DNA of 64,000 bases from BJGV01 sp965205785 (GCA_965205785.1 OZ242188.1:620001-684000), one strand, 5' to 3'; positions 26,594 to 34,416 are shown, counted from the first letter of the stretch. The notes: generated by a model not told the origin, from the sequence alone. Numbers and translations are program-made.

Positions 26594-27493
26594 CTACCTG
26601 GCCTCACTGTTATTAACAATTGCAAAAACATTTATATATGTGTCTAAGGAGTCAACATCACACAATTCTATTTTTTTCAGTTCATTTTTTTTGGAACAAA
26701 CTTCAAAAAATTGATATTCTCCACACAGCAGAATCTTTTCAAGTACTTGCCGACCACTCGTTTTCATTGAAGAAAGTCCTTGTGGGTTTATTTCTATTAA
26801 AATTATGGGCTGATGTTTGGAAATAACATTCAATGCACCTGAGATTAGAAGAAGTTCGGATCCTTCCACATCTATTTTTATAAAGTCGCATTTTTTTACA
26901 TCTTTTTCAAGAAAATAGGAATCAAGTGTATTTAACTTGCAATGAATAGTCCTGCCTGCAACATCTTCATTTTCCCTAGTGAGGATACCTGCATCACCAC
27001 TTGCACCATTAGCAGGCATAAAAAAATCAATTTCTCCAGTTTTCTCTGCAAGTCCTATATTATTTAGAATTACATTCTTAGAATTGTTCAATTGACAGTT
27101 AAGTTCTAGCATCTCAAAAGTGTGAGGAATTGGCTCAAAGGAATGTACCGATCCACTTATACCTACTATTTTGCTTATTAATGTAGTATACCAACCGATA
27201 TTTGCACCTGCATCTATGGCGCAATCCCCCACATGTAATAATCGTTTTATAACTTTAGTTTCGGGAGCCTCAAAATCGCCGTATCCGAGTATCCCCATTT
27301 GATATTGGCGTTCACCCGCTTCCACGTTGAAACGACGACCATCCCTAACAAATAGTACATATTTTGTCCCGAACTCTAAACAATCATCCAGCCAAATTAT
27401 AATACTGGTAATTCTATCCCGACCTTTTTCAATCGGGGTATACATAACCCAATATTGAAGAAGTCGAATTACAAAAATAATACAATATTTCAT
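26594..27493 (-). CDS. FkbM-family methyltransferase
   Basis: A 299-residue methyltransferase on the minus strand. The SAM-binding motif is VGDCAIDAGANIGWYTTLI, followed by VHSFEPIPHTFEMLELN (acidic residue for SAM ribose) and the family signature FIKIDVEGSELLLISGA near the C-terminus. FkbM-type enzymes usually O-methylate sugars or small molecules, so a polysaccharide-modifying role fits the neighbourhood. I choose ATG 27493, with AAGGAT eight bases upstream, over the GTG at 27511 that would add six residues. The gene converges on the repeat protein gene and may be an acquired accessory gene. Confidence 0.8.
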   Translation of the reverse strand: MKYCIIFVIRLLQYWVMYTPIEKGRDRITSIIIWLDDCLEFGTKYVLFVRDGRRFNVEAGERQYQMGILGYGDFEAPETKVIKRLLHVGDCAIDAGANIGWYTTLISKIVGISGSVHSFEPIPHTFEMLELNCQLNNSKNVILNNIGLAEKTGEIDFFMPANGASGDAGILTRENEDVAGRTIHCKLNTLDSYFLEKDVKKCDFIKIDVEGSELLLISGALNVISKHQPIILIEINPQGLSSMKTSGRQVLEKILLCGEYQFFEVCSKKNELKKIELCDVDSLDTYINVFAIVNNSEAR

Positions 27494-28024
27494 GATATCT
27501 ATCCTTTGCACTCCTACCTAACTTATTATGAGATTATTTTACATTCTTATAATGGTTACGAGCTGATCAAATTATTACTGGCCAACCACTAAAAGCAAAT
27601 CTTTGTAAATTATATTTATTCTACATCAAAATCATACTTAGCTTATAGCGAATAAACTATTGAAAACACCTTATATCAAGATATGAAATCTAGTTTTGGT
27701 ACAAAGTAGTCATCGCTAAATAATTGCGTCTAAGTTTAAGTAAGTAATTTTAGTTATGTAAATATTGTGAGGCTATATATTAGTTTTTTCTGTTCTGCTC
27801 ACGTGTAACAGGCCATACCTGCATGGAGGGTTGTTTCTATTTCTGTAGATAAAGAAACGGGAGAACTTTATCTGGTATTTGCTGTTCAGATATTAAGAGA
27901 TTGTATCTCCACAAAACGCAATAATGGTCAATATAGTTATTGCCAGAACCAATACAATCCGCTTTGGGACTCGTTTTTGATTTGTAGCCATAAGTCTTCT
28001 CTTTAATCCCAATTATTACCTATT
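27494..28024 (+). other. Gene-poor stretch with an open frame lacking a start
   Basis: About 530 AT-rich bases. An open frame at 27809-28006 (66 codons, no usual start codon) reads AWRVVSISVDKETGELYLVF and ends in TAA. It has protein-like composition and may be a gene remnant, but I cannot name a family. The rest is AT-rich and without clear features. The type IV pilin remnant follows directly. Confidence 0.3.
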
Positions 28025-28171
28025 ATGAGACAGAGAAAATTAAAGAAAATTCAAAGCGGTCTTACCCTACTCCAAAAGATGGTAGTAGTTGCAGTTATTG
28101 GTATTCTGGCACAGGTGGCGCTCTCGACGTATCAGGATTATGCTACCCAAGAGCAAACTACTAGGCAATGA
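28025..28171 (+). pseudogene. Type IV pilin N-terminal remnant
   Basis: ATG 28025 to TGA 28171 encodes 48 residues that align with the start of type IV major pilins: KKIQSG, then LTLLQKMVVVAVIGILA and YQDYATQEQ. The expected prepilin-peptidase Gly is present. Mature residue 5, almost always Glu in FTLIE, is Gln (LTLLQ), and the globular beta-sheet domain is absent. No ribosome-binding site of note precedes it. It is best read as the leftover 5' end of a pilin gene; expression as a tiny membrane peptide cannot be excluded. Confidence 0.7.
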
Positions 28172-28219
28172 AGTAAGTATGATGCTCTGATCTATTTGTC
28201 TGACCAAGGAGGTGCCAAC

Positions 28220-28381
28220 ATGTCTAATGGTGAATTTGGAGGAGTAGAAACTAAATTAAATAATATGAGTTATAAATTGGATACTATGGAACAAAAGATT
28301 GGTAGCCTGGAGAGCATTTTGCAACAGATACTAAATAAAATAGAGAGTCTAGATTATAACGTTTCTCAGGGAAGGTTTTAA
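28220..28381 (+). CDS. Small coiled-coil protein, uncharacterised
   Basis: A 53-residue protein dominated by a heptad-like coiled coil (TKLNNMSYKLDTMEQKI, then ESILQQILNKIESL). The start at ATG 28220 is decided by an exact AAGGAGG at 28206-28212, seven bases upstream; an in-frame TTG at 28196 is not needed. After the stop, the -1 frame (28378-28485) runs into a hydrophobic segment of about 30 residues that would make a membrane anchor. Coiled coil plus C-terminal membrane helix is the plan of XhlA-like holin-associated proteins. This comparison is only structural; the frameshifted anchor is discussed as a finding. Confidence 0.6.
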   Translation: MSNGEFGGVETKLNNMSYKLDTMEQKIGSLESILQQILNKIESLDYNVSQGRF

Positions 28382-28532
28382 CACTTCCATCTATCTTCAC
28401 TAATTTTAGTAGCCTACTAGTCCTAGTTGCTACTGTTACTCCTGCTATTTTTGCTACTTTAGGAGTAATTTTTAAGTATTTTTGAGGGGAAGGTTGGGTA
28501 GTTTAGGAAATACTCAAAATAACTGTTTGTAT

Positions 28533-28564
28533 GAATGTCTGCTTTGTGCCAAAAGCGGACATTC
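28533..28564 (+). repeat. Dispersed palindromic repeat, copy 1
   Basis: GAATGTCTGCTTT and AAAGCGGACATTC pair over 13 positions with one G-T wobble, around the loop GTGCCA. Related copies occur at 29592 and 30250. The core CTTTGTGCCAAAAGCGG is shared exactly with copy 2. Confidence 0.8.
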
Positions 28565-28644
28565 AAAATATATACCATGTCTATTTAATGTACACTTATA
28601 TTTATCATCAATTCTATTTGATTTCGAGAAACATAAGTTAATTC

Positions 28645-29565
28645 ATGATAGTCCAACGATCTGTACGTCTGAAATGGATCCTGCAAATTGAAGGATGGAA
28701 TATTCTTTTCTTCATTATCTATGGATTTGCAGCTTGTGCATTGTATTCCTATTACGACCATCTTTCATTTCCTGTATCCGAAATTAGTGTTTTAGGAATA
28801 GCCGTAGCAATCCTTTTAGGATTCAGAAACAATGAGGCATATAACAGGTACTGGGAGGCTCGTACAGCTTGGGGAGATTTAATGAATTATTCGCGTAATT
28901 TTGGCTCCCAAGTAATGGGATACATTCAACTACAAGCAGAACATGAGCGAGAGAAACAGAATGACTTTGTTGAAGTACACAAGGAACTTATTTATAGACA
29001 CCTGGCTTTTCTTACTGCCCTACGTTTGCAGTTAAGACAGGAAGAAACCTGGAATGAATTAGAGCCTTACCTATTAGAATCAGAATTTAATAAGCTAAAT
29101 ACAGCAGTAAATAAAGCAACTCTAATAAATCATTGGCAATCTGCTCGCCTGCAAGAGCTATATAAGTCAGGGCAGATAGAAAAAGAGGCCTATGTCTATG
29201 GATTAATGGTTAGCATAAAAGAATTTTTTGCTGCTCAGGGTCGTTGTGAGAGAATCAAATCTACTCCTTTGCCTCGCCAATATGGTTTTTTTACTAAATC
29301 TTTTGTATGGATTTTCGTACTATTACTTCCATTTGGACTTGTTCAGCACCTTGGATGGGGAACTCTACCAATTTATATAATTTTAGCTACAATTTTTACA
29401 ATTACAGAACTTATTGGAAGCCGAACTGAAGAACCATTTGAGGGAAAATTAGAAGATGTTGCGATGTCATCTGTATGTAGAAAAATTGAGATCGATTTGA
29501 GGCAACAGTTAGGGGAATCAAAAATACCGCCACTCTTAGAAACAAAAAATGGAGTGTTAATGTGA
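28645..29565 (+). CDS. Bestrophin-like anion channel (UPF0187/YneE family)
   Basis: A 306-residue membrane protein of the bestrophin/RFP-TM family. An N-terminal segment starts RLKWILQIEGWNILFFIIYGFA, then comes the family hallmark FRNNEAYNRYWEARTAWGDLMNYSRN, conserved in bacterial homologs. A second helical hairpin follows at about 215-255, with the terminal block PFEGKLEDVAMSS. Bacterial bestrophins form pentameric channels; ion selectivity varies and cannot be told here. ATG 28645 is used; no strong ribosome-binding site is seen. The gene is flanked by copies of the palindromic repeat and has no operon partner, consistent with a mobile accessory cargo. Confidence 0.82.
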   Translation: MIVQRSVRLKWILQIEGWNILFFIIYGFAACALYSYYDHLSFPVSEISVLGIAVAILLGFRNNEAYNRYWEARTAWGDLMNYSRNFGSQVMGYIQLQAEHEREKQNDFVEVHKELIYRHLAFLTALRLQLRQEETWNELEPYLLESEFNKLNTAVNKATLINHWQSARLQELYKSGQIEKEAYVYGLMVSIKEFFAAQGRCERIKSTPLPRQYGFFTKSFVWIFVLLLPFGLVQHLGWGTLPIYIILATIFTITELIGSRTEEPFEGKLEDVAMSSVCRKIEIDLRQQLGESKIPPLLETKNGVLM

Positions 29566-29591
29566 GTATTTTGAAACATATTTAATTTTCT

Positions 29592-29623
29592 GAATGTCCA
29601 CTTTGTGCCAAAAGCGGTCATTG
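29592..29623 (+). repeat. Dispersed palindromic repeat, copy 2 (decayed)
   Basis: Same core (CTTTGTGCCAAAAGCGG) as copy 1, but the outer stem is interrupted by several mismatches. It begins 26 bases after the bestrophin stop. A second hairpin, GGTGAG (29623-29628) with CTCACC (29635-29640), follows directly and might help end transcription. Confidence 0.7.
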
Positions 29624-29677
29624 GTGAGTATCAGCTCACCCTACCCATCAGGAAGATACTTTCTGTATTTATCCAAT

Positions 29678-29711
29678 AATGTGTACTTTCGCACAATGTG
29701 TGCTTTCTCAC
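29678..29711 (+). repeat. 17-base tandem repeat (two copies)
   Basis: AATGTGTACTTTCGCAC (29678-29694) is followed at once by AATGTGTGCTTTCTCAC (29695-29711), with two mismatches. It lies about 84 bases upstream of the first of two tandem small paralogs and could be a repeated protein-binding site. Confidence 0.65.
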
Positions 29712-29794
29712 AGAAGATATTGTTTGAAGTGATTATCCTCAATTGCTATGACAATTTTTAACGAAAGATTAAATTTATTGATATAAATTTTATT

Positions 29795-29992
29795 ATGACT
29801 ATTGAAAATGGTGATTTAGTTCAATATAAACAAGCTGGGATACCTGGGTTAATGTATGTTGATGATGCAACTAGTTTTGACTGGATTAAATGTCGTGAGT
29901 CATATGAGGATGACCGACCTGATAAGATTTTTTTTATTAATGCTGATAATTTAACAATTGTGGAAAAGCAGACTAAGCTTTATCAAAAATAA
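29795..29992 (+). CDS. Small uncharacterised protein, tandem paralog 1
   Basis: A 65-residue acidic protein that I do not recognise. It shares MTIEN, YVDDAT, IKCRESY and a terminal D-x-I-x-x-I-x-A-x-x-L pattern with the next gene, so the pair arose by tandem duplication. The layout (GDLVQYKQAG early, IKCRESY in the middle, strand-like end) faintly resembles YodC/DUF2158-like small beta-barrel proteins, which is only a suggestion. ATG 29795 lacks a good ribosome-binding site, but the bases around the start are the same in both paralogs, which supports the chosen start. No signal peptide is present, so it should be cytoplasmic. Confidence 0.55.
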   Translation: MTIENGDLVQYKQAGIPGLMYVDDATSFDWIKCRESYEDDRPDKIFFINADNLTIVEKQTKLYQK

Positions 29993-30022
29993 ACTAGTTA
30001 ACTTATATTAGAGCTTATTATT

Positions 30023-30205
30023 ATGACTATTGAAAATCTTCATTATCAAAAATATGCACCATATCCATCAATAATATATGTTGAAGATGAAAGTAATCCT
30101 GAAAGGATTAAATGTCGAAAGTCATATGTTGGTGATGATAATCGTGATGATGTTATTATTTATATAGATGCTCATACTTTAAGAACATTCTTTGAAAAAC
30201 TTTAA
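30023..30205 (+). CDS. Small uncharacterised protein, tandem paralog 2
   Basis: A 60-residue paralog of the gene just upstream, starting 30 bases after its stop. Conserved features are MTIEN, the IIYVEDES segment, IKCRKSY and the terminal DDVIIYIDAHTL. Retention of the same motif in two diverged copies indicates that both have been under coding selection. No family is assigned. The ATTATTATGACTATTGAAAA start context is shared with paralog 1. The palindromic repeat copy 3 follows about 45 bases downstream. Confidence 0.55.
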   Translation: MTIENLHYQKYAPYPSIIYVEDESNPERIKCRKSYVGDDNRDDVIIYIDAHTLRTFFEKL

Positions 30206-30249
30206 AGTTCACCTATATATTTGGCTATCCTGATTCTATCTATAGTATT

Positions 30250-30278
30250 CCAATGCTTTGCGCCAAAAGCGGACATTC
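30250..30278 (+). repeat. Dispersed palindromic repeat, copy 3 (left arm shortened)
   Basis: CTTTGCGCCAAAAGCGGACATTC matches the core and right arm of copy 1, while the left arm is shortened to CAATG. It lies between paralog 2 and the convergent adhesin-E-like gene, just before that gene's stop. Confidence 0.7.
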
Positions 30279-30283
30279 ATTCC

Positions 30284-30673
30284 TTACTTCCCACAGGCAA
30301 ATTTCCATAGTATTTCATCTGTACTTTCAGGTGGAATTGGACTCCAATTATTATCAGGTTTGTTGTCTATATAAATAACCTCTCCTTTGCCCATATTTTC
30401 AGAATGCCACGAAAAGTAAAGTGTTCTTCTCTGTTCTTCCTTACAGTCATATTCCTGTTGAGACTTCTGTGACAGAAATTTTGTATCAGCAGAAACTTCC
30501 TGAACCAAAATGTAGTCAATCAGACTCCACATCTTTACCTTGGTATCTGATTTACGAATAGTGTTTGGATTAGTGTAGTAAATCCTGCCAGTAGCAGTAG
30601 CAACTGCAGACCACTGAGCCATCACATTACTGTTAAGAACGCATAACACTATAGTTAACAGTAGTTTCTTCAT
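30284..30673 (-). CDS. Secreted surface-adhesin E-like domain protein
   Basis: A 129-residue minus-strand protein with a signal peptide (about 1-19, cleavage at VMA/QW). The mature part follows the adhesin-E domain pattern: W near the start, IYYTNPNTIRKSDTKVKMWSL, EYDCKEEQRR, and a late FACGK. The two Cys residues (in EYDC and FAC) probably form a disulfide. The domain was named after a Haemophilus surface adhesin but occurs widely in proteins of unknown role, so adhesion is not implied. ATG 30673 is used. The gene is transcribed toward the tandem paralogs and away from trpG. Confidence 0.75.
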   Translation of the reverse strand: MKKLLLTIVLCVLNSNVMAQWSAVATATGRIYYTNPNTIRKSDTKVKMWSLIDYILVQEVSADTKFLSQKSQQEYDCKEEQRRTLYFSWHSENMGKGEVIYIDNKPDNNWSPIPPESTDEILWKFACGK

Positions 30674-30855
30674 ATTGAATTCGCCAATTCATCTATGGTA
30701 TTTTCAGTTTATCATGGCATAATTCTGGCTAGCTTTGTTTGATGCTCCTACCAGGGATATAACCTCTCAAGATTAACTGGTGACCAAATACATATGGGGG
30801 TACTAAATCAGTAATTTAATATACATATCAATGTACATAGGGTATACAGGCTAAT

Positions 30856-31419
30856 ATGCTGCTGATGATCGATAATTATGATTCTTTCACTTATAACTTA
30901 GTCCAGTATTTTGGAGAACTAGGGGAAGAGGTAATGGTATACCGTAATGATGAAATTACGCCAGATGAAATTACAAAGCTAAGACCGTCATTTATTGTGA
31001 TTTCTCCTGGTCCCTGCACGCCTATGGAAGCAGGTGTATCGGTACCATTGATTGAGCGCTATTGTAAACATATTCCAATTTTGGGTGTATGCTTAGGTCA
31101 CCAAAGTATAGGGCAGGCTTTTGGAGGAAAAATTACTCATGCAAAGCAGCTGATACATGGAAAAACTACTCTAATTTCTCATAATGGAACTGGTGTATTT
31201 TATGATCTGCCAAACCCATTCACTGCTACCCGCTACCATTCTCTGGTAATTGAGAGTGAAAGTATACCAGATTGCCTGGAAATAACTGCGTGGGCCGAAG
31301 ATGGTGAAATTATGGGTGTACGCCACAAAGATTTAGCAGTTCAGGGCATACAATTTCACCCGGAATCCTTCCTAACTGAACATGGGCATAAATTACTTAA
31401 GAACTTTCTTACCCAGTAA
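30856..31419 (+). CDS. trpG: Anthranilate synthase component II (glutamine amidotransferase)
   Basis: This 187-residue class I glutamine amidotransferase supplies ammonia to anthranilate synthase component I in tryptophan synthesis; many homologs (PabA/TrpG) also serve 4-amino-4-deoxychorismate synthase. The nucleophile is Cys79 in LGVCLGHQS, with the His-Glu pair in FHPESFLTE near residue 168. The opening LLMIDNYDSFTYNL is characteristic. It heads a trpG-trpD-trpC unit with 46- and 74-base gaps. The usual partner trpE is not seen upstream in the window. ATG 30856 is the first codon of the conserved N-terminus. Confidence 0.95.
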   Translation: MLLMIDNYDSFTYNLVQYFGELGEEVMVYRNDEITPDEITKLRPSFIVISPGPCTPMEAGVSVPLIERYCKHIPILGVCLGHQSIGQAFGGKITHAKQLIHGKTTLISHNGTGVFYDLPNPFTATRYHSLVIESESIPDCLEITAWAEDGEIMGVRHKDLAVQGIQFHPESFLTEHGHKLLKNFLTQ

Positions 31420-31465
31420 TTAATATAAGTAAATAATATTAGAAATCTTAGCAGAGGATTTAATC

Positions 31466-32488
31466 ATGAAACCGCAAGAAGCACTTATGCGAGTAATAGA
31501 TCATCATGAGATTCTGCATGATGAAATGCTCTCACTTATGCACCAGATTATTGAGGGAGAAGTTTCACCTGAACTTATCTCTGCCATCATTGTTGGTTTA
31601 CGAGTTAAAAGAGAAACTATCGGAGAAATAGTCGCAGCCTCTCAGGTTATACGTAATCTTGTTACAAAAGTAGATCTCACCAACCCTCAAAATCTGGTAG
31701 ATACTTGTGGTACTGGTGGTGATACTGCGCATACCTTCAATATTTCCACTGCTGTAGTATTTGTAGCAGCAGCGGCTGGAGCTCGTATTGCTAAACATGG
31801 AGGACGTTCAGTTTCGAGTAAGTCAGGAAGTGCTGATGTACTGGAAGCTCTGGGTGTCAACATTAATCAGACATCAAGACAAATAGCTCAGGCTATAAAT
31901 AAAATTGGTGTGGGCTTCATGTTTGCTCCCAATTTCCATAGTGCGATGAAGAATGTTGCGCCGGTACGACATAAACTTGGAGTACGTACCCTATTCAATA
32001 TATTGGGGCCACTAACAAATCCTGCTGGAGCTAAAAAACAAGTGCTAGGTGTATTTAGTCCTGAACTTGTTGGTATATTAGTTCGTGTTCTGCAACGTCT
32101 AAATAGCCAACATGTGATGGTTGTACATGGCCATGATGGACTGGATGAAATCACAACTGCATGCGAAACCAGAGTGGGAGAACTTAGAAATGGAGAAATA
32201 ACTGAATACTCCATTGAACCCGGAAACTTTGGTATTAAAGTTTCTGATATCTCATCTATTACGGTTCAGAATAGGGAACAGTCTAAAAAGATATTACTAT
32301 CTGTTCTAGAAAATCAGCCTGGAACAGCACTAGATATTGTGCTACTTAATGCTGGAGCAGCAATTTATGTTTCTGGTATAACAAGTTCTCTGGAACTAGG
32401 TGTTGAGAAAGCACGCATAGTAATAGAAAAAGGTTTAGCCAGAGAAAAACTACAAGAGCTGATACAATTTACTAATAAGATTAATTAG
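31466..32488 (+). CDS. trpD: Anthranilate phosphoribosyltransferase
   Basis: A 340-residue enzyme joining anthranilate to phosphoribosyl pyrophosphate, the second committed step of tryptophan synthesis. The PRPP-binding signature is DTCGTGGDTAHTFNIST, followed by KHGGRSVSSKSGSADVLEALG and the anthranilate-site region FMFAPNFHSAMKNVAPVR. The length fits TrpD. ATG 31466 follows AGAGGATTTAATC. It lies between trpG and trpC on the same strand. The 74-base gap to trpC has no clear terminator. Confidence 0.96.
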   Translation: MKPQEALMRVIDHHEILHDEMLSLMHQIIEGEVSPELISAIIVGLRVKRETIGEIVAASQVIRNLVTKVDLTNPQNLVDTCGTGGDTAHTFNISTAVVFVAAAAGARIAKHGGRSVSSKSGSADVLEALGVNINQTSRQIAQAINKIGVGFMFAPNFHSAMKNVAPVRHKLGVRTLFNILGPLTNPAGAKKQVLGVFSPELVGILVRVLQRLNSQHVMVVHGHDGLDEITTACETRVGELRNGEITEYSIEPGNFGIKVSDISSITVQNREQSKKILLSVLENQPGTALDIVLLNAGAAIYVSGITSSLELGVEKARIVIEKGLAREKLQELIQFTNKIN

Positions 32489-32562
32489 TAAAACTTTCCT
32501 TCATTCTCTACTCTTCTCAATTCAAGAGGATTTTACTTATCAATATTTGATGAAGACTACAG

Positions 32563-33417
32563 ATGACTAATATCCTACAAAAAATACTTGCCGTAAAAAT
32601 ACAAGAGATTTCTGCTGCAAAAAACATCAAGCCTCTGATGACAATTAGAGCTGAAGCTGAAGCTGCTTTACCGACACGGGACTTTACCGGTGCTATTCGG
32701 AATAGAATCGCTACTGGCTCTTCTGCAGTCATTGCAGAGATCAAAAAGGCGAGCCCTAGTAGAGGTATATTACGGGATCATTTCAACCCTGCTGACCTTG
32801 CTCGCAGCTACGCAACACATGGTGCAACATGTTTATCAGTACTGACTGACAAACAATTCTTCCAAGGTAACGCAGAAAATTTAAAGCTAGCGCGTGCAGC
32901 ATGTAATCTACCAGTTCTACGTAAAGATTTTATTCTTGATGAGTATCAAGTTGTTGAGGCGCGTGCTATGGAAGCAGACTGTATCTTACTTATTGTCTCA
33001 GTATTCTTAGATTTTCCGCAATTCACAGAAAAGAATAGATCAGAAAATAATGTGGTTTCACAAATGCTTAAACTGGAATCTCTGGCCCATTCGCTTGGTA
33101 TGGCAGTCTTGGTAGAAGTACACAATGATGCTGAGCTGTCACTTGCACTCCAATTAAATACTCCACTGGTTGGAATTAATAATCGCAATCTACACACTTT
33201 TGAAACTAGGCTAGACACTACGTTAAATCTACTTAGCCAGATTCCACAGAGTAAAACTAAAAATTCAACAGAATATATCGTTATCACTGAAAGCGGCATA
33301 TTAGTGCCATCTGACGTGACTATGATGCGTGATCATCATATCCATACATTTCTGGTAGGAGAAGCTCTGATGCGTTCAAATGACCCTGGCATAGAATTAG
33401 CCAAATTATTTGGGTAA
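32563..33417 (+). CDS. trpC: Indole-3-glycerol-phosphate synthase
   Basis: A 284-residue TIM-barrel enzyme that closes the indole ring from carboxyphenylaminodeoxyribulose phosphate. The catalytic Lys lies in IAEIKKASPSRG (about 60); further active-site blocks are PVLRKDFILDEYQV, LVEVHNDAEL and GINNRNLHTFE. The standalone length shows it is not fused to TrpF. It ends the trpG-trpD-trpC unit, and a 7-bp hairpin follows (33462-33479). trpF, trpB and trpA are not in the window. ATG 32563 is used. Confidence 0.96.
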   Translation: MTNILQKILAVKIQEISAAKNIKPLMTIRAEAEAALPTRDFTGAIRNRIATGSSAVIAEIKKASPSRGILRDHFNPADLARSYATHGATCLSVLTDKQFFQGNAENLKLARAACNLPVLRKDFILDEYQVVEARAMEADCILLIVSVFLDFPQFTEKNRSENNVVSQMLKLESLAHSLGMAVLVEVHNDAELSLALQLNTPLVGINNRNLHTFETRLDTTLNLLSQIPQSKTKNSTEYIVITESGILVPSDVTMMRDHHIHTFLVGEALMRSNDPGIELAKLFG

Positions 33418-33461
33418 TTCTCATATAAAGTATTAAACTTTAAAAAAGCTTAGCCTAGAGA

Positions 33462-33479
33462 ATACTCTTAACAGAGTAT
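33462..33479 (+). terminator. Hairpin between trpC and the reductase gene
   Basis: Perfect 7-bp inverted repeat ATACTCT (33462-33468) and AGAGTAT (33473-33479) with loop TAAC. A T-rich run (TTTGTTTTTTAA) occurs only about 20 bases later, so this is a weak or atypical terminator, or a regulatory hairpin. Confidence 0.35.
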
Positions 33480-33524
33480 GGATACTAGCAACAGTAAACT
33501 TTGTTTTTTAATAAAAGTAAGATT

Positions 33525-34412
33525 ATGGCAAACATTGGCTTTATAGGTCTCGGTATTATGGGAAAACCCATGGCTGAGAATCTAATTTCTGGTAGTAACT
33601 CAGTATTCCTCTACTCAAGAAGTGGTGTACCTAAAGAACTAATTGACCAAGGAGGAGAACCTTGTGTCTCTGCCAAACAAGTAGCACAAAAAACTGACAT
33701 TATCATTACTATGCTACCGGATACATCAGATGTAGAAAAAGTACTGTTTGGTGAGAATGGCGTTGCACAAGGATTAAGTAAAAACAAAATCGTTATGGAC
33801 ATGAGTTCAATTTCTCCTATTGAAACCAAGAAATTTTCTACTCGTATCAACCGTCTTTATTGCTACTATGTAGATGCTCCTGTATCTGGAGGTGATGCTG
33901 GAGCAAAAGATGCAACACTTACAATTATGGTTGGCGCCCAAGAAAAAATTTTTATAAGCGTAAAACCAATTCTTGAGTTAATGGGTAAGAACATCACTCT
34001 GGTAGGTAGCAATGGTGCGGGGCAGATCTGTAAAATTGCAAACCAAATTATCGTTGGACTGACTATTGAAGCAATAGGTGAGGCGCTATTACTCGTATCT
34101 AAAGCAGGCGTAGATCCGAACAGAGTACGCCAAGCGCTATTAGGCGGGTTTGCATCATCTCGTGTTTTGGAAGTTCATGGTAAACGTATGATCGACAGAT
34201 CATTTGAGCCCGGATTCCGTGTGGAACTACACCAGAAGGACCTGAATATTGCACTTTCCAATGCGCAAACGCTAGGAATTAATTTACCTAATACCACAGT
34301 CACCCAGGAATTACTTAACGCCTGTATTACCCGAGGCGATGCCAAATTAGATAGCTCTGTAATGATCCGATCTCTGGAGAAACTGGCAGATCTAAATACT
34401 CAGGAAATCTAA
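33525..34412 (+). CDS. glxR: 2-hydroxy-3-oxopropionate (tartronate semialdehyde) reductase
   Basis: A 295-residue beta-hydroxyacid dehydrogenase. The NAD(P)-binding loop is IGFIGLGIMGKPMAENL, the substrate block DAPVSGGDAGAKDATLTIMVG, and the catalytic Lys lies in GAGQICKIANQI. It should reduce tartronate semialdehyde to glycerate. Together with the glcDEF genes that follow it makes a glycolate-salvage route, as used by CO2-fixing bacteria to recycle 2-phosphoglycolate. ATG 33525 is preferred over an in-frame TTG at 33501 because it directly precedes the conserved MANIGFIGLG start. The stop is four bases before glcD. Paralogs of this family act on other hydroxyacids, so the substrate rests on context. 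Confidence 0.85.
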   Translation: MANIGFIGLGIMGKPMAENLISGSNSVFLYSRSGVPKELIDQGGEPCVSAKQVAQKTDIIITMLPDTSDVEKVLFGENGVAQGLSKNKIVMDMSSISPIETKKFSTRINRLYCYYVDAPVSGGDAGAKDATLTIMVGAQEKIFISVKPILELMGKNITLVGSNGAGQICKIANQIIVGLTIEAIGEALLLVSKAGVDPNRVRQALLGGFASSRVLEVHGKRMIDRSFEPGFRVELHQKDLNIALSNAQTLGINLPNTTVTQELLNACITRGDAKLDSSVMIRSLEKLADLNTQEI

Positions 34413-34416
34413 ATTT

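Noticed and set aside
28094..28130. Sigma-54 promoter-like GG-N10-GC match (TGGCACAGGTGGCGCT)
   Set aside because: It lies within the pilin remnant's hydrophobic codons and no gene start follows at a suitable distance; a chance match is more likely.
31888..32214. Long minus-strand ORF inside trpD, and similar shadow frames elsewhere
   Set aside because: They lie opposite or across strongly conserved genes and have no ribosome-binding site or family signature.
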